Of a DNA stretch of 64,000 nucleotides, positions 22,901 to 36,196 are shown piece after piece (the first letter of the stretch is position 1; every line of letters starts with the position of its first letter). A program made the translations under genes and the position numbers. Source of the DNA: Riptortus pedestris. Lineage: Eukaryota > Arthropoda > Insecta > Hemiptera > Alydidae. The DNA lies in the NCBI GenBank assembly GCA_019009955.1, contig CM032228.1, positions 133,796,001 through 133,860,000 of the forward strand, written 5' to 3'. Under the pieces are notes generated by a model that searched no databases, was not told the origin of the DNA, and worked only from the letters and a program-made list of their open reading frames with translations.

Positions 22901-25900
22901 AAGAGAACACCAACACCTGCTCCAGAACTCCACCTTTATGGACATCCATTAGAATTTTATGAAGAAGTAGCCTTTTTGGGCTTATTTCTTGATAGGAAAT
23001 TAACATGGAAAAACCACATTAGGTATCTACGGGATGAATGCTTTAAGAGGTTGAGAATTATGAAGGAAGCCAAGACTTCCTGGGGGGCTGACCGAAAAAC
23101 CATGATGATGATTTATACGAGCCTAATTCGTTCCAAGTTAGACTATGGCAGCGTAGTTTACTCCTCAGCCAAAATAAGCCAACTATTACTCCTGGACTCG
23201 ATCCATCATACCGGAATCCGACTTGCTACCGGAGCCTTCAGGACCAGCCCCATAGTAAGCATATGCGCCGAAGCCTCCATAGCACCACTTGTATTTAGAC
23301 GTCAGGATCTAACTAATTCTTATTTATCAAAAATCAAGCTCCATCCAACAAATCCAGCATACAATTACATATTTTATCCACAGCACATCAGAAACTATGA
23401 AGTAAATCCCAGAAGCACAGCTCCCTTAGGAATTAGACACAAACTTACAATAGATGAACTGCATAATATCCTCATAGACCAAACTGATCTCATACCACCG
23501 AAGCCACCATGGAAACACCTCCAAGCAAGGCGATAATGTAGGTTTTGCAGTTGTCAAAAATGGGGAACCGAAGAAATATAAACTGCCACCATACTCATCG
23601 ATATACACAGCCGAACTACAGGCAATTGTCACTGCTCTTTACCTTGCTATTGACAGCCATGAATCACATATTTTAATATGTTCGGACCCCAATCTGCCTT
23701 AAAAAGTATAGTCAGCTTCAATCAACCATCTACAACCATCAACAAAATTCATCACTACTTAGACATTTTAACAACCCTCAATAAAACTATACAACTCCTC
23801 TGGACCCCTGGGCACTCAGGCATCCTAGGAAATGAGGCAGCAGATCTTGCAGCCAAGAAAGCTGCAAATATGCATTCTCCTCCACTACAAATATACGAAG
23901 CTAGGGATTTTAATGTTTGGCTAAAAACCAGAGTAAGGAAGAACTGGGAAGCAATGTGGGAAGAGATACCTCTGACCAATAAATTAAAAGCCATAAAAAC
24001 CTCAGTAAAGCCATGGTTGAGTTCAGAGAGAGGCAATAGAAGGGAGGAAGTAGCTGTGACCAGGATGCGAATTGGACACACCAATCTCACTCATATAAAT
24101 TTAATAACCAAACAACCCCAACCAATATGTGAAATATGCAAAGTCCCCCTAACCATCAAACATATAATAGAAGATTGTAAAAAATTCACGAAACATTTCA
24201 AAAATTATAAAATGCCCCGGTCGATTACAATGGCACTCCAAGATTCATCTGCGTCAATCGACAAAATGATAAAAATATTAAAGGACACAAACCTCTACAA
24301 TATGCTATGACACACTATCCTCCCATACAATGAAGGTAGAAAATAAATGCAAATAAAAAGACCTACATGATTAAATATAAAGATTCCTATGTTAGTTTAT
24401 AAGGACCATGGTAGTATTAAAATATAGTAATTAAGTATATTGTAAAAAAAAAAAAAAACAAAAAAAAACTATTAAACTATGATATTATTAAAGTATAGTG
24501 ATTAAGAATTTTGGTAAAAAAAAAAAAAAATAAAAAAAAAAAAAAATAAAATAAAAAAAAAAAAAATAAAAAAAAAAAAAAAAAAAACACTAAATCATCC
24601 AACTTCACACATAACCCTCTACATTTCTAAATTTCTACATACTACGTAACATAAACATCAATAGTTGAAGGGCGTAATAACCTAGTAGTTGATCGCCCAT
24701 AAACCCGTAACCTAACCTACCTGGGCTTTTATTGCTTAGGGAGAAGACGGAGGCATGTGTTCTTAGCAACTCCTTTGCTTTGTTTCTTTCAGGCGATGTC
24801 AGTCCTTTCATCCATTTTTCCTCTTCTTCTGCAAGTAGTTCGCGCTCCTTGGCTGTCATTTTCGGGCATCCTGAATTTTTGGCACAGTTAATTATTGCTT
24901 CGGCTGGCTTACATTGTCCTATTTCAAAATTTTTGATAATGATCTTCTCATTGTTGGATAGGTTAAGTACTCTCACCGGAAGTCGTCCATCGTCGCAGGT
25001 TTTCACGAGGGCTTTAGCTGTTATAATGTCATCTTTAAGTTCTTTAGGTTCTACTACCCACAACCGGTTATCCTCACAATCTTCTTCCACATGCGCCCAT
25101 ACTAAGGTCTCCGACTGGGGTGGTAATTTCTGGCGTCCGACGGTAAATAGCCTCCTTACTGTGGTCTTGCTCTCATATCCAACATCCAAGGGTATCTCGA
25201 CGTTGCGCCAGATCATAACTTGTTCACCCATGTGCAGATTGATACCGTGGGCTATCATGAAGTCTGCACCGATGATCACTTCGTCCACTATGTCGGTGAC
25301 AACAAATACATGATCGGCGCTAGTGTTGGCGATAGTCAGTCGAACTTTGGCTCTTCCATAGACGGTGGCTGATTCCCCAGTAGCGGTGCGCAGTCGAACG
25401 TCGTTTAGTGGTTCCACTAATCCTTTTACCAAATCGGGCCTAATTATTGACTGCGACACCCCTGTGTCTATGGTGAGGATCGGCTTCCTTCCGTTAATGA
25501 GGTTGCTATTTTGTTGTTGTATTATGGAAATGGAGATTGTGGGGCCAACGGTTGTAGGAGCTAGCTCTTGCCCCTCAGTGCTAGCTCGTTTTAATTTAAC
25601 GGTGTCTCTTGAGATTTGGGGTTATTCGTCCGTTTGTTCTCCCTTGGTGACGAAACAGATCTTGACCTTTTCTTCGGTGATTTACAGTTGCGTTGAAAAT
25701 GGCCGGCCTTGCCGCAGTTAAAGCACTTTGAGCGTGATCTGTTCCTTTGCTCCTCCATTATTCGCTTGACTAATTCTTCTATGTCACTCCTTGACATTTG
25801 TGCGTCATTTTGAATGTCAGCCTCAAGACGTCTTACCTTGTAGACTTGTGGTTTTGAAATTACTTTAGCGGTCTCCTGGGCTAACGCATAAGCGATGGTT

Positions 25901-28900
25901 TCAGCAAAGGATGATTTTTGCATAGCACACACCGCAAATTTAACATCTGGGTATACGTACCATTAACAAATGCTTCAATCTTGAACTGATCCAAGAATGG
26001 ATGATTTTCTCCTGGGTAAGTCAGCTGCACTAAACGTTCGATTTCCATGGCAAAATCTTGTAGCGTCTCGTTCGGTTTCTGCATTCTGCCCCTTAACTCC
26101 ATCCTGTACAGTTCTCGCTTATGCTCACCGCCAAACTTGCGCTGTAAGGTCACCATGATGTCCTCATAATTATTTCTGCAAGCGGCCGGTAAACTCTCCA
26201 GGATTTCTGCAGCGGTTCCCTTCAGTGCCAAAATCAATTCTACCGCTTTCTCTTCATTATTCCATCCGTTTCTACTGGCCACCGTCTCAAATTGGAATTT
26301 AAAAACATTAAATGGTACATTACCGTCAAAAGTTGGGGTATTTATCTTGCTGGATTGTTCTGAAATGAGCCTCACCGAACCCTCTCGAACATGTAGATTA
26401 TCCATTTGGAATTGTAGCTCACGTATTTCATCGTCTATCTTTCGTTCTAGGTTGGTCATTTTCTCTTCAACATTCTTCTTAATGCCACAGAGTTTTTCAT
26501 CAAACTCGCCGACCCTCTGTTCTATCGCTCCCACTCGTTTGTCCAACACCTCTGATATTTCGTGGAGTTTTTGGTTTGTGGCTCTAGAGGCTTCCTGGAA
26601 TTTTTCTTCTAACCTCTCGCATTTAGCTCTAGAAGCTTCCTGGAACTATTGTCTAACTTCTGCTAAGATTTTCTCGCAGTTACTTTTAGAAGCATCTTCT
26701 AATCTCTCGTAATTAGCTCTAGAAACTTCTTGAAATTCTTGCCTTACTTCCGCTAAGATTTTCTCGCTGTTGCTTCTAGAAGCTTCCTGGAATTTTTCTT
26801 CTAGCCTCTCGCAATTAACTCAAGAAGCTTCTAAGAGTTTCTGGTTATTATCTGTTATTTTTTTCATCATGGCGTCTAAAATTGAATTTAAATCTAAATT
26901 GCTACTTGAGATAGGATTACTTACAGCAATGTCTTCTTTATCGTCAAACTCGTGTGTACTTATGTCGATTCCTAGTCTTTGGAATTCATCTGTCAACCGC
27001 CTTTGTAGTTCAGCCTTGTTTCCTGTTGTTGACAGACCCAGTTTAGCCAGCTCCCTCTTCAGCTGTTCCACTTTTATTTCTTCAAACTTCATTTTTGTTG
27101 ATTTTAATTTTGCAATCTCACTTCTGACACCAGTTGTTACGTTTTTTTATTACCAAAGCTAGTAATAAACATTTTTAATAAGAGTTCTTTTGGATTGCAA
27201 AATTAAATACTCGCAAGTTTCACAGTTTTTATCATTGCACAATTTATTTCACAATGTACAATACACTTGGTAATTATTCTTAATTACTACTTACAGTATA
27301 CACTGATAGCGTCACTGTTCTTCAATGAGCCCAATAATTCACTCATGGTCACTGAAATTCACAACAAGACGGCACTGCACTGTCCTTGACTTCGCGGCAC
27401 TTCACTGTCCTTTACTTCGCGGCACTGTACTGTCTTAAACACGGCACTAAACTGTTACTTACAGTCACGGCACTAAACTGTTACTTACAGTCACGGCACT
27501 AAACTGTTACTTACAGTCACGGCACTAAACTGTTACTTACAGTCACGACACTAAACTCTTACTTACAGTCACGGCACAACACTGTTCTTCTTCTAAAAAC
27601 ACTTTACAGCACTGCACTAAGTCGCACTGAAGCACTGATGTGAACATCCAAGACAGGTGAGAATAAAACTGACTCGCTCGCGGCAGGCCCTTCTTTATAT
27701 AGCTTGTCGGCATACATCAAAGGGAATTGTCTGGACCCCTCCACGTCTGGCTGGAAGGTACTGGTAGGACCTAGGACATTCTGTCGGATTCTTTGATCTA
27801 CGTCACACTTTCCAAATACGCGACTCTCTCTCTCTCTCTGAAGGATTATTCATCTATTTAATTTTCGCAACAATATATATGTTCATTAATGAAAATGTTA
27901 TAGTCAGACAAACAAACATATTACGAATTTTATTTAGTTTTAGAAGGGAATACACCGTCAGTATATAATTAATAAATTATTAATACATATTGCTGCAAAC
28001 AAGGCAAAAGTGTCTTCAGGAGGATTTATTGCAACCTCAGCAATCTCATTGACGCCTTTAAACAATTAAATAAGGTCTGACAATTTCTTTTGTCGTGATA
28101 TGTTCAGCAAAAAATTGTTTCAATGTCATGTGAAATATGAAAGTAACTTTTTGAGGGAGAAAAAAGTATTAATAGCAGATGTTTCTATTAAATGTCATAA
28201 TATAATAATACTTAGAATTCAATAAAACTATATATATTTACTAGCGGACATGACCGACGTTGTCCTGCATGATATTTCAAGCGATTAGGATATTAAACAA
28301 AGTATGAAATAAAAAACAAATAAAATAATAATTTCATTATTCTTTATTTTGAAATAACATCAGTTTTTCTAAAAACAATTCCTGGCAAACCCAGCGAATT
28401 CAAAAATTCAACAGGATAGTTGACTGCTTCGTCAGGATCGGTAACAGTGTCGATCGATTTGAACAATTTCTCTTTGCCGGGCAATGACTGTTGTATTTCG
28501 AAATTAATAGCGTCAACGTCGATATTTTTTACGGCTAAAATAGCTTATAATCATGGTACAATTAATGCTAATTTACATATAGAGTTTTGTTAAGTTCAGT
28601 TCGATCTTCAGTGCCCAATAAAATTGTTGGCCCCACTTTAATTTTTTAGTGTTATCTCATTTTGACTTTGTTATACGACAAAAGTGAATATAACAAAAGT
28701 TACTCTAATTAACAAAATAAACAACTTTTATCCTGTGCATATTTGCCGATAAACCAATAGGAAACGAAATATCGCCATTTTTAATTTCAGGCCTCCCTTA
28801 CAACCCCCACTCCTGCTCCATCTGCCGGGCTGATTTGTGAATCTAAACCGTCCAGGGCATCACTCAAACGTATAGAAATAAAATCATTCAAATCGGTCCA

Positions 28901-31302
28901 GCCGTTTAGGAGGAATTCAGTGACATACACACGTACTGTAGAATTATACGGGTACATGTAAAGATATGACATACAATAAAATGCAAAGTCGTTTTGTGCC
29001 CCTGTGCAAACATCCACAGAAAAAATGTTTGTTTTCAAAAGTAATAATGGAACTAGTGTTTAATTTAAATTGACTTTATAGTAATAAGTATTTATAAGTA
29101 TAATTTCAAAATTTCAGGAGCATGGTGAAAAAGGAGTTAAAAAATGGAAGCTTGCAAGAGTTAGTGAGGACTTTCGAGTGATTGCTTTGGGTTTACCTGT
29201 ACCAGGGTATCAGGGGAATCCGTTGGATCCTCCTCTAAGGTCGAGGTTCCAAGCCAGAGATGTACCTGTTCCACTCTATCAAGTGAGTTCCTTTAGTCAT
29301 TATCTTATCAATAGCACTATTGTGTTTTTAATAAAATCAAGAGGTTTTGAATAAATATGGTATTTATCTTTGGATGTGTTAATTTTACACAAATGAGAAG
29401 TCTCACTAACCAAATCCACCACTTCGGCATTGGGCGAGGTGAAACAATACAACTTTATTTATGTACTGACCAGTGAGGCTGGTAGAAACCTTAATATCAA
29501 AGCCGCCAACTCTGCGTTCCGTTTTTAACAGGTTTCCCTTAAGGGAATATCCAAATATCTCCGTTACTATAAGTAGGATCGACAAATTGTATAGAACCAA
29601 TCTTATTGAAAATTAAATTTACTATAAATATTGTTATATACATTTATTCGCTATCTTGAATATTATGCGAGATATTTGCATTTTTATTAAGTGTGAGCGG
29701 ATAAGAACGCGATGAGATCGGCTAAGGTCGGTTCTATTCGTTTCCGCCGAAAGCTAGTTCGGCCGTTTCCGTAACTGTTCGGGACTCGTATGGAGATTTC
29801 TTGATTGTATAACTTCACGTGGGAAGTCTGCTAAAACTAAACTAAAAATTGCAAATCGTCTGCCACGCAAGGGCTGCGTGAACTAAGCAAATTTTCCACG
29901 TGATGGAATGACACAATACTGATATCTTGGAACAAATATTCTCATCTAGTCATCTCCTAGGTATGTATGTATGTATACACAAATGTAAAATTCAAATTCG
30001 TTAGTTTTCGTGGAGTTTTGGTTAAGATACTGATAATATCGCCGTTAAGCGTTGCTAAATATTTATACTACTGTTGTTGAACACGTCATTCCAACTAATG
30101 ACATTCTTTACATTTTGCTTTAGCTCGAATGCTTATTGTTTCCAGCTTTCAGTAGTAATCTCCTACGATTTTCACAATAAGCCATTGCACCACTAAATAT
30201 ATCATGTGCAGTTTAAATTTCATGTCTAGCTATCTTACGGCCTTAAGAGAGAAATATAGAATGAAGTGCTATATTTAGTATGTTATTTCAGAATGAGGAT
30301 AGGAATTTCCGCGTCAGTTTTGTTTTAAAATGTGCAATGCGATATTGGGCTTTAAAGTGAATCTTCCTTTAATTTGATTTCTAAAATATATGAACTAGTT
30401 ATTCTGCCTTGTTAGCGGGAAGATATTACTTATTAAAAGAAATTTATTCAATTCAACTTTATTTTGCCATTTCATGTGACATGCAATGACTTAAGGGACA
30501 ATTAAGATTGAATCTCTAAAATACGTATGTACGTGTTTTAATGTGGCCGCTTTAATTCAGTTCATCACGAACAAGCTCTTGAGTAGTTCTGTAGCTATTT
30601 GAAAAGATTAAATCTACATTAAAGTTTCTGAAAACTTTAATGAGCTGAGGGAAACATAGATACGTTAATTGAACTGGTGGAAACATTTGGCCTTTGTGCA
30701 GTGACAACTCTTACCTTAAAACCTAAGGAACTTTAGGTATGAAGCACGTCTCAAATATATATTAGAGATTGAATAAAAATATTATAAAAAAAGCGATAAA
30801 TCACTTAAAATGAAAATTTGTCATAAGTAAAATTATGAGCCATAATTTATCTTTGTTTCATTTTAATTGATAACAGGAATAAGTGACTTCCATACAAATC
30901 ATGAACCCGCCTTAGTTTCAGTATATTAAGGGAATTATATTTACATTTACATCAGTATCACCGAAGTCTGGACGGATTTTTGGGGGGCTGTTTGTACATT
31001 TGTGAAGACTTGGAAGAATTAGTGTGAAATTCATTGAGCAACCTCAATACTGTATTTCCTAGAAGTAATTCCCTACTATCACATAGCTACTAATATATAA
31101 CAAAGCTGTAAATGTAATTTGCAGCCAATTATATTGACTAGTAATATTTGCAGCGGAAGTATATTAACATATAGTACTAGCAGAATACCCTTAAGGGAAA
31201 TCAGCTATTGAGGTCGTACTCATGACGGGATTTTCGAAACTTTTCTTCAAATGTCCATCGATCCTACCTAGTAGATGACGAAAATGAGGTGGAGGATATA
31301 TA

Positions 31303-31356
<54 letters not shown>

Positions 31357-33185
31357 TCCTAACGTGTCATGTAAAAATAAAGATCAAGTTCGTTAACGGC
31401 TGAAATCGGACCAGTGGGAGGAGGGGGGGGGTTAGAAGGGAGGATTTTCGAACATCTCCGTTACTATACGTCGGATCGAAAAATTGCATAGAACCAATCT
31501 TATTGTAAATTAAATGATATATTAATGTTGTTATGTACATGTTTTCATTATCTTTAATATTAACCGATATGTTTGTGTTTTTTAGTTTACAGCCTTCAGT
31601 AAACCCCCACTCCTCATGTCATATCAACAATAAGCTGTTATATTTTAAAGCACTTTATTTGAAGCATAAATAACAACTATTGTTCTCATTGAACGTCATG
31701 TGGTAAATGCAAATAACAGCAAGTGGGAAATCTGCTTAGTTAACGCAGGCTTTGCGTGATGGATTTTTTTGTCTCCTCTATAAACTTTTCTTATATAGAA
31801 TTAAAACCCCTAAGGTTTGTCTGAAATTAAATTTGTTTCTCAATCACTATACCATCTATGAGTCAACTATCCCAGGGTAAGCACCCAACATAGGGTAGCT
31901 ATATCAGGTATGGAATTTTAGCAAATTTTCATTAGCGGAAATGAGTTATTGAGGTTTTACAAATGTCCAACACAACATCAAAACAACCTACCTCCAACTA
32001 AAGGGTTTCCCCTCCGGGACAAGCCTCCTCCCAAGTTCATAAAATTTAAAATCTCGTTTAATTTTTTTTTTGTAGATTACATAGTTTATACCAAAAATTA
32101 TAATTGCATTTAAATTTTGAAAAACGGTTTTTGTGGAAGCAAGATCAATATTATATTTTGCGTTTATTTGTCGTATAAATGGGGTAATTTTCGTCGAATA
32201 TTTTATCAGCCTATGGGAATTCACCGGTCAATTATTAGGTTCTAGTCACACTTCTGCTTATAGATTATTAGATGTGAATTGTATATAGAAGTTAGGTTGT
32301 TAGTAATATGGTTCTATTCCATTCAGTCCGAAAAAAAAAGTCCATCACGCAGGGGCTGCCTAAAGTAAGCAGATTTCCCACATAAAGCTATACAAAAGAG
32401 AAATGTCCATACGAGTGCCGAACAGTTACGGAAACGGGCGAACTAGCTCGTCCGTTTCACTTAATAAAATTGCAAATATCTCGGTTAATATTTAAGATAG
32501 AGAATAAATGTATATAACAATATTTATAGTAAATTTAATTTGCAATAAAATTGGTTCTATACAATTTTCCGAATCGACTCGAGAGGGAAGGTTTAAAGGG
32601 GGGAATTTCGAAAAATCTCAGTTCCTATAGGGGATATTTCGAATTTTCGAAATTCCCCCCTTTAAACCTTCCCTCTCCCTCTCCCTCTCGTCCGATTTCA
32701 GACGTTAACGAACTTGATCTTCCCTTTTACATAAAACGATTAAATACCGAGTTTGGTCACGATTAAACAAAAATTACGACCACTAGAGTGTTAACAGACA
32801 CATATATATAGTTTTGAACGGACCTCATTTTCGTCATCTCCTGGGTAGTATCGAAGGACATTTGAAAAAAAATTTCGAAAATCGCGTCATGAGTACGACC
32901 CAATAGCTGATGTCCCTTAAGGGAAATCTGCTAAAATAGGGAACGAAATGGGGGTCATCATTTTTCATTTAGTCTCTCCTTACTGCCTTCACTATTGCTC
33001 CTCTCTAAGAATATTATTATAGCGTTAAGTCTAATTTGGTTCCCTGTGAGGCACAAAGGAACCAAGTTTTATCACATTCGAATCGAGTTGTTTAAGCGAG
33101 AAAAAGGCAAAAATGAACATACGCCAAAGCGAAAAATGCTTTAAATCGTTTCTATTACAAATGAAAAATTAACTGGAAAGTTTCC

Positions 33186-33261
<76 letters not shown>

Positions 33262-34311
33262 ATTTATATAAGTTGAATAACGTAAACCACCACGCGTACG
33301 CACACCTGTACTGTAGGAATAATACAAAATAATGATGGCCATGCCAGTTATATATTCTAGAATAGGAATGGGTAGGTAGGCATACAATTAGGAATGATTG
33401 AGGATTGGTAATGGAAACAGTAATGCTCTGTAGCACAATAATGTAATTACACCGAAAGCGCTGTGCCTAGTATTATGCCGTTTATTCCTGTTGTTATATG
33501 GTTAATGAAATATCATACAGAATAGGCTAGGTTTTGGGCACTCTGTACCTTTGCATATTAAATAATCATTAAAACCTGATTTTGTTAATTTACAACAGTT
33601 CTTCTTTACGATGATTTGTGAATTGCTTTTGTTTTGCGTTTAGTAAACGTTTTCTTTAAATATTTTCTTTGTACCATTTTCAAACGGTGATTGTGCTATG
33701 GTGTGACCCAAGCAAAGGTTGCAAGCAAGGTTTACCTATTCCAATAGATGGATAGGTAATACATAAAGTATACAATTGCATAGTATGTATTCTCTTAAAG
33801 AAAGGAGATGGTGGAAGGGCAGGCGAACAAAAAGTCCATCACGCAGGGACTGTGTAAAGTAAGCAGATTTCCCAAGTGCTGTAATAAAACACTTTTGATC
33901 TTATCTCACCACATACTCTCTATGTGAAATCCGATAAGTAGAATGGAGGGGGGAGGGTACTAAAGATTGAAAAAAAAAAGTTCATATAACTCGCTTAATA
34001 TTTGAGTTTTGAAAAATGCACACAACAACAATTGTAGATCATCAATAGTTTAACGAGGTTGGTTCTCTAATATTTTAAGATCTGAGCTCATTATAGCGGA
34101 GATATTAAAGAGATATTCAACATTTTCGATTTACCCCCTCTCTAAACCCCCACTATCCAGGCCCAATTTCAGCCCATAACAAATATGATCTTTAGTGTTG
34201 GCAAAAACGGTAAATATCGAGTATGGTACGAATAAACATTTAACGAGACAAGAACGTAAAATCCCAATTGGTAACGATCAGACAAAAATCGCGACCTCTA
34301 GAGCGTTATCA

Positions 34312-34375
<64 letters not shown>

Positions 34376-34637
34376 AAATTTAGAACGGAGTTCGTTTTCA
34401 CCTCCTGGATAGGATCGATGGACATTTAAAGACATTTTTTTCAAAAATCCCGTCATGAGTCGCTAACGTCGCTTAAGGGAAATCTGCTAATTCATTACAA
34501 TACACTCCCCAGGAGATATACTCGTATTTCTATGAAACTTAGATCTTCCCTTTTCATATGGGTTTGTTTCTAAAATTTTTAGTAGATTTTCCTATTGCCG
34601 TTGTACTCAAGACACAATTTATAAAAATTACAATATT

Positions 34638-34688
<51 letters not shown>

Positions 34689-34965
34689 TTTATATAATAT
34701 AGTATCCTTAAATCAATGCAGTTTGCCTTAATTCCAACGCTTCTTCGCGTTACTGATGAGTTACCGTAAGTACGAAAACGAGAAACCAAAGTCCCACCAA
34801 CCGAAACAAGTTAATCGGTGTATAACCGTGTAAAGTTAAGTTGCGAAATCCCATTTTCAGTGACGATACATTTGGGCTACTTGGTTTCGACCTTTCGAGT
34901 CTAAACGTGAGCTTTTCGCTCCAAGCGTTAGCCTAAGACAAAGTTGAGTAAACGGAAATGTTTAA

Positions 34966-35003
<38 letters not shown>

Positions 35004-36135
35004 ATATATATATATATATATAGCGGCAACTCGCTCGTAAGTCAGTCATTTGCATTAAAGCAGACGCAGGTAGCCAGGAGATATAGAAAATGGATTGTGA
35101 GGTGAGATCATCATCATATCATATTCCATTAAGTGTGAAATCTGCCTAGCTTACCCAGGACCTGCGTGATGGACTTAGTGCCACTTTGAGGAACTGATTC
35201 GCCAATCGTCTCATATCCAGCTGGTATTTCGATTTCTGTTTACATACGCTTCTTATGACGTGGAAAATAGAGTATAGATGGTAAGTTGAGATCACTAGCT
35301 CGTAGGAAATCTGCTTAGTTTACGCAGCCCCTGCTTGACTGACTCTTTTTGAAAAGGTTAAATAACGTTTTCGGTGTTATATCCCCATTTAAGTATTGTC
35401 TGTAAAAATAGGTATATAATATAATGGAGTCCGAGTATGTTTAATTAGTTCAAATATTGCCCCGGTACTCATTTATCTCAGTTCGATTATTGTAGTCCAA
35501 GGCCTTAAAAAAATAAAAGTCCGTCGCGCAGGGGCTGCGTAAACTAAGCAGATTTCCCACGTAAAGTTATACAATAGAGAAATCTCCATACGAGTGCCGA
35601 ACAGTTACGGAAACGGGCGAACTAGCTTTCGGCGGAAACTAATAAAAGCGACCATAGTCGTCCGTTACAGTGAATAAAAATGCAAATCTCGGTTAATATT
35701 CAAGATAGAGCATAAATGTATATAACAATATTTATTTATTTATTTATTTATTAACGTCCACTTTTTGCAACTTAGGCTAATCGGGACGGGTTATCTACAG
35801 GTTACCACCCTTTTCTAGCCAGGGTGGGATTTTAGGACGTTATTTAATGAATTTCGTCACTAAATAATTTCCCTTGCCCAGGCGAGAATCGAACTCGCCA
35901 CTCTAGGTTTACCATATGGGATAAAGGTCAACGCTTTAACTCGCATGGCTAACCTGAGCCCCATAACAATATTTAGTACATTTTAATTGCAATAAGATTG
36001 GTCCTATTCAATTAGCAGATTTCCCTTAAGGGAAATAAGCTATTGAGGTTGTACTTATGACTCGATTTTCGAAAACTTTCTTCAAATGTCCATCGATCCT
36101 ACCTAGGATATGACGAAAATGAGGTCCGTTCAAAA

Positions 36136-36196
<61 letters not shown>

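Larger units (their letters stand above)
18946..24590 (+). mobile_element. I-clade non-LTR retrotransposon (LINE), nested in Gypsy pol
   Basis: Order: 5' region (about 18946-19260), ORF1 with three CCHC knuckles, ORF2 with apurinic-type endonuclease, RT and RNase H, a 3' region and an A-rich tail (24447-24587). ORF1 knuckles plus an RNase H domain point to the I clade or a near relative. At least two frameshifts and a deletion hit ORF2. The 5' start is inferred from where Gypsy similarity stops; no target duplication could be confirmed. Confidence 0.82.
17809..27872 (-). mobile_element. Gypsy LTR retrotransposon, defective, with nested LINE
   Basis: Order on the minus strand: LTR (27872-27135), PBS, gag with SAP domain, coiled coil and zinc knuckle, protease, RT and RNase H, then a deletion that removes integrase and most of the 3' LTR (17809-17963 remains). 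The outer ends are TGTTACG and CGCAACA, flanked by a 4-bp duplication ATAT (17805-17808, 27873-27876). An I-clade LINE on the opposite strand lies inside pol (about 18946-24590). Frameshifts in gag and the missing integrase make the copy non-autonomous. Confidence 0.82.
27135..27872 (-). repeat. Gypsy 5' LTR (738 bp)
   Basis: It is bounded by TGTTACG (inner, next to the PBS) and CGCAACA (outer, next to ATAT). It carries a TATA box at 27693-27701 (minus), a 26-bp tandem repeat at 27444-27580 and further ACGGCACT-like units up to 27620. Confidence 0.78.

Noticed and set aside
24690..24725. AACCTAACCTA resembling the insect telomere repeat CCTAA
   Set aside because: Only two units, far too few for an interstitial telomeric tract.
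24732..25313. A 193-codon + strand ORF
   Set aside because: Complement of the Gypsy protease ORF; serine-rich artefact without a domain.
26347..27162. Two + strand ORFs of 121 and 130 codons
   Set aside because: Complements of the Gag coiled-coil and SAP regions; repeated LEASWNFSS is the reverse reading of the coiled-coil repeats.
35735..35962. A tRNA gene at the A/B-box sequence
   Set aside because: The head is tRNA-like but diverged, has no clear cloverleaf, and continues into a shared body and tail found in other copies, so it is a SINE.
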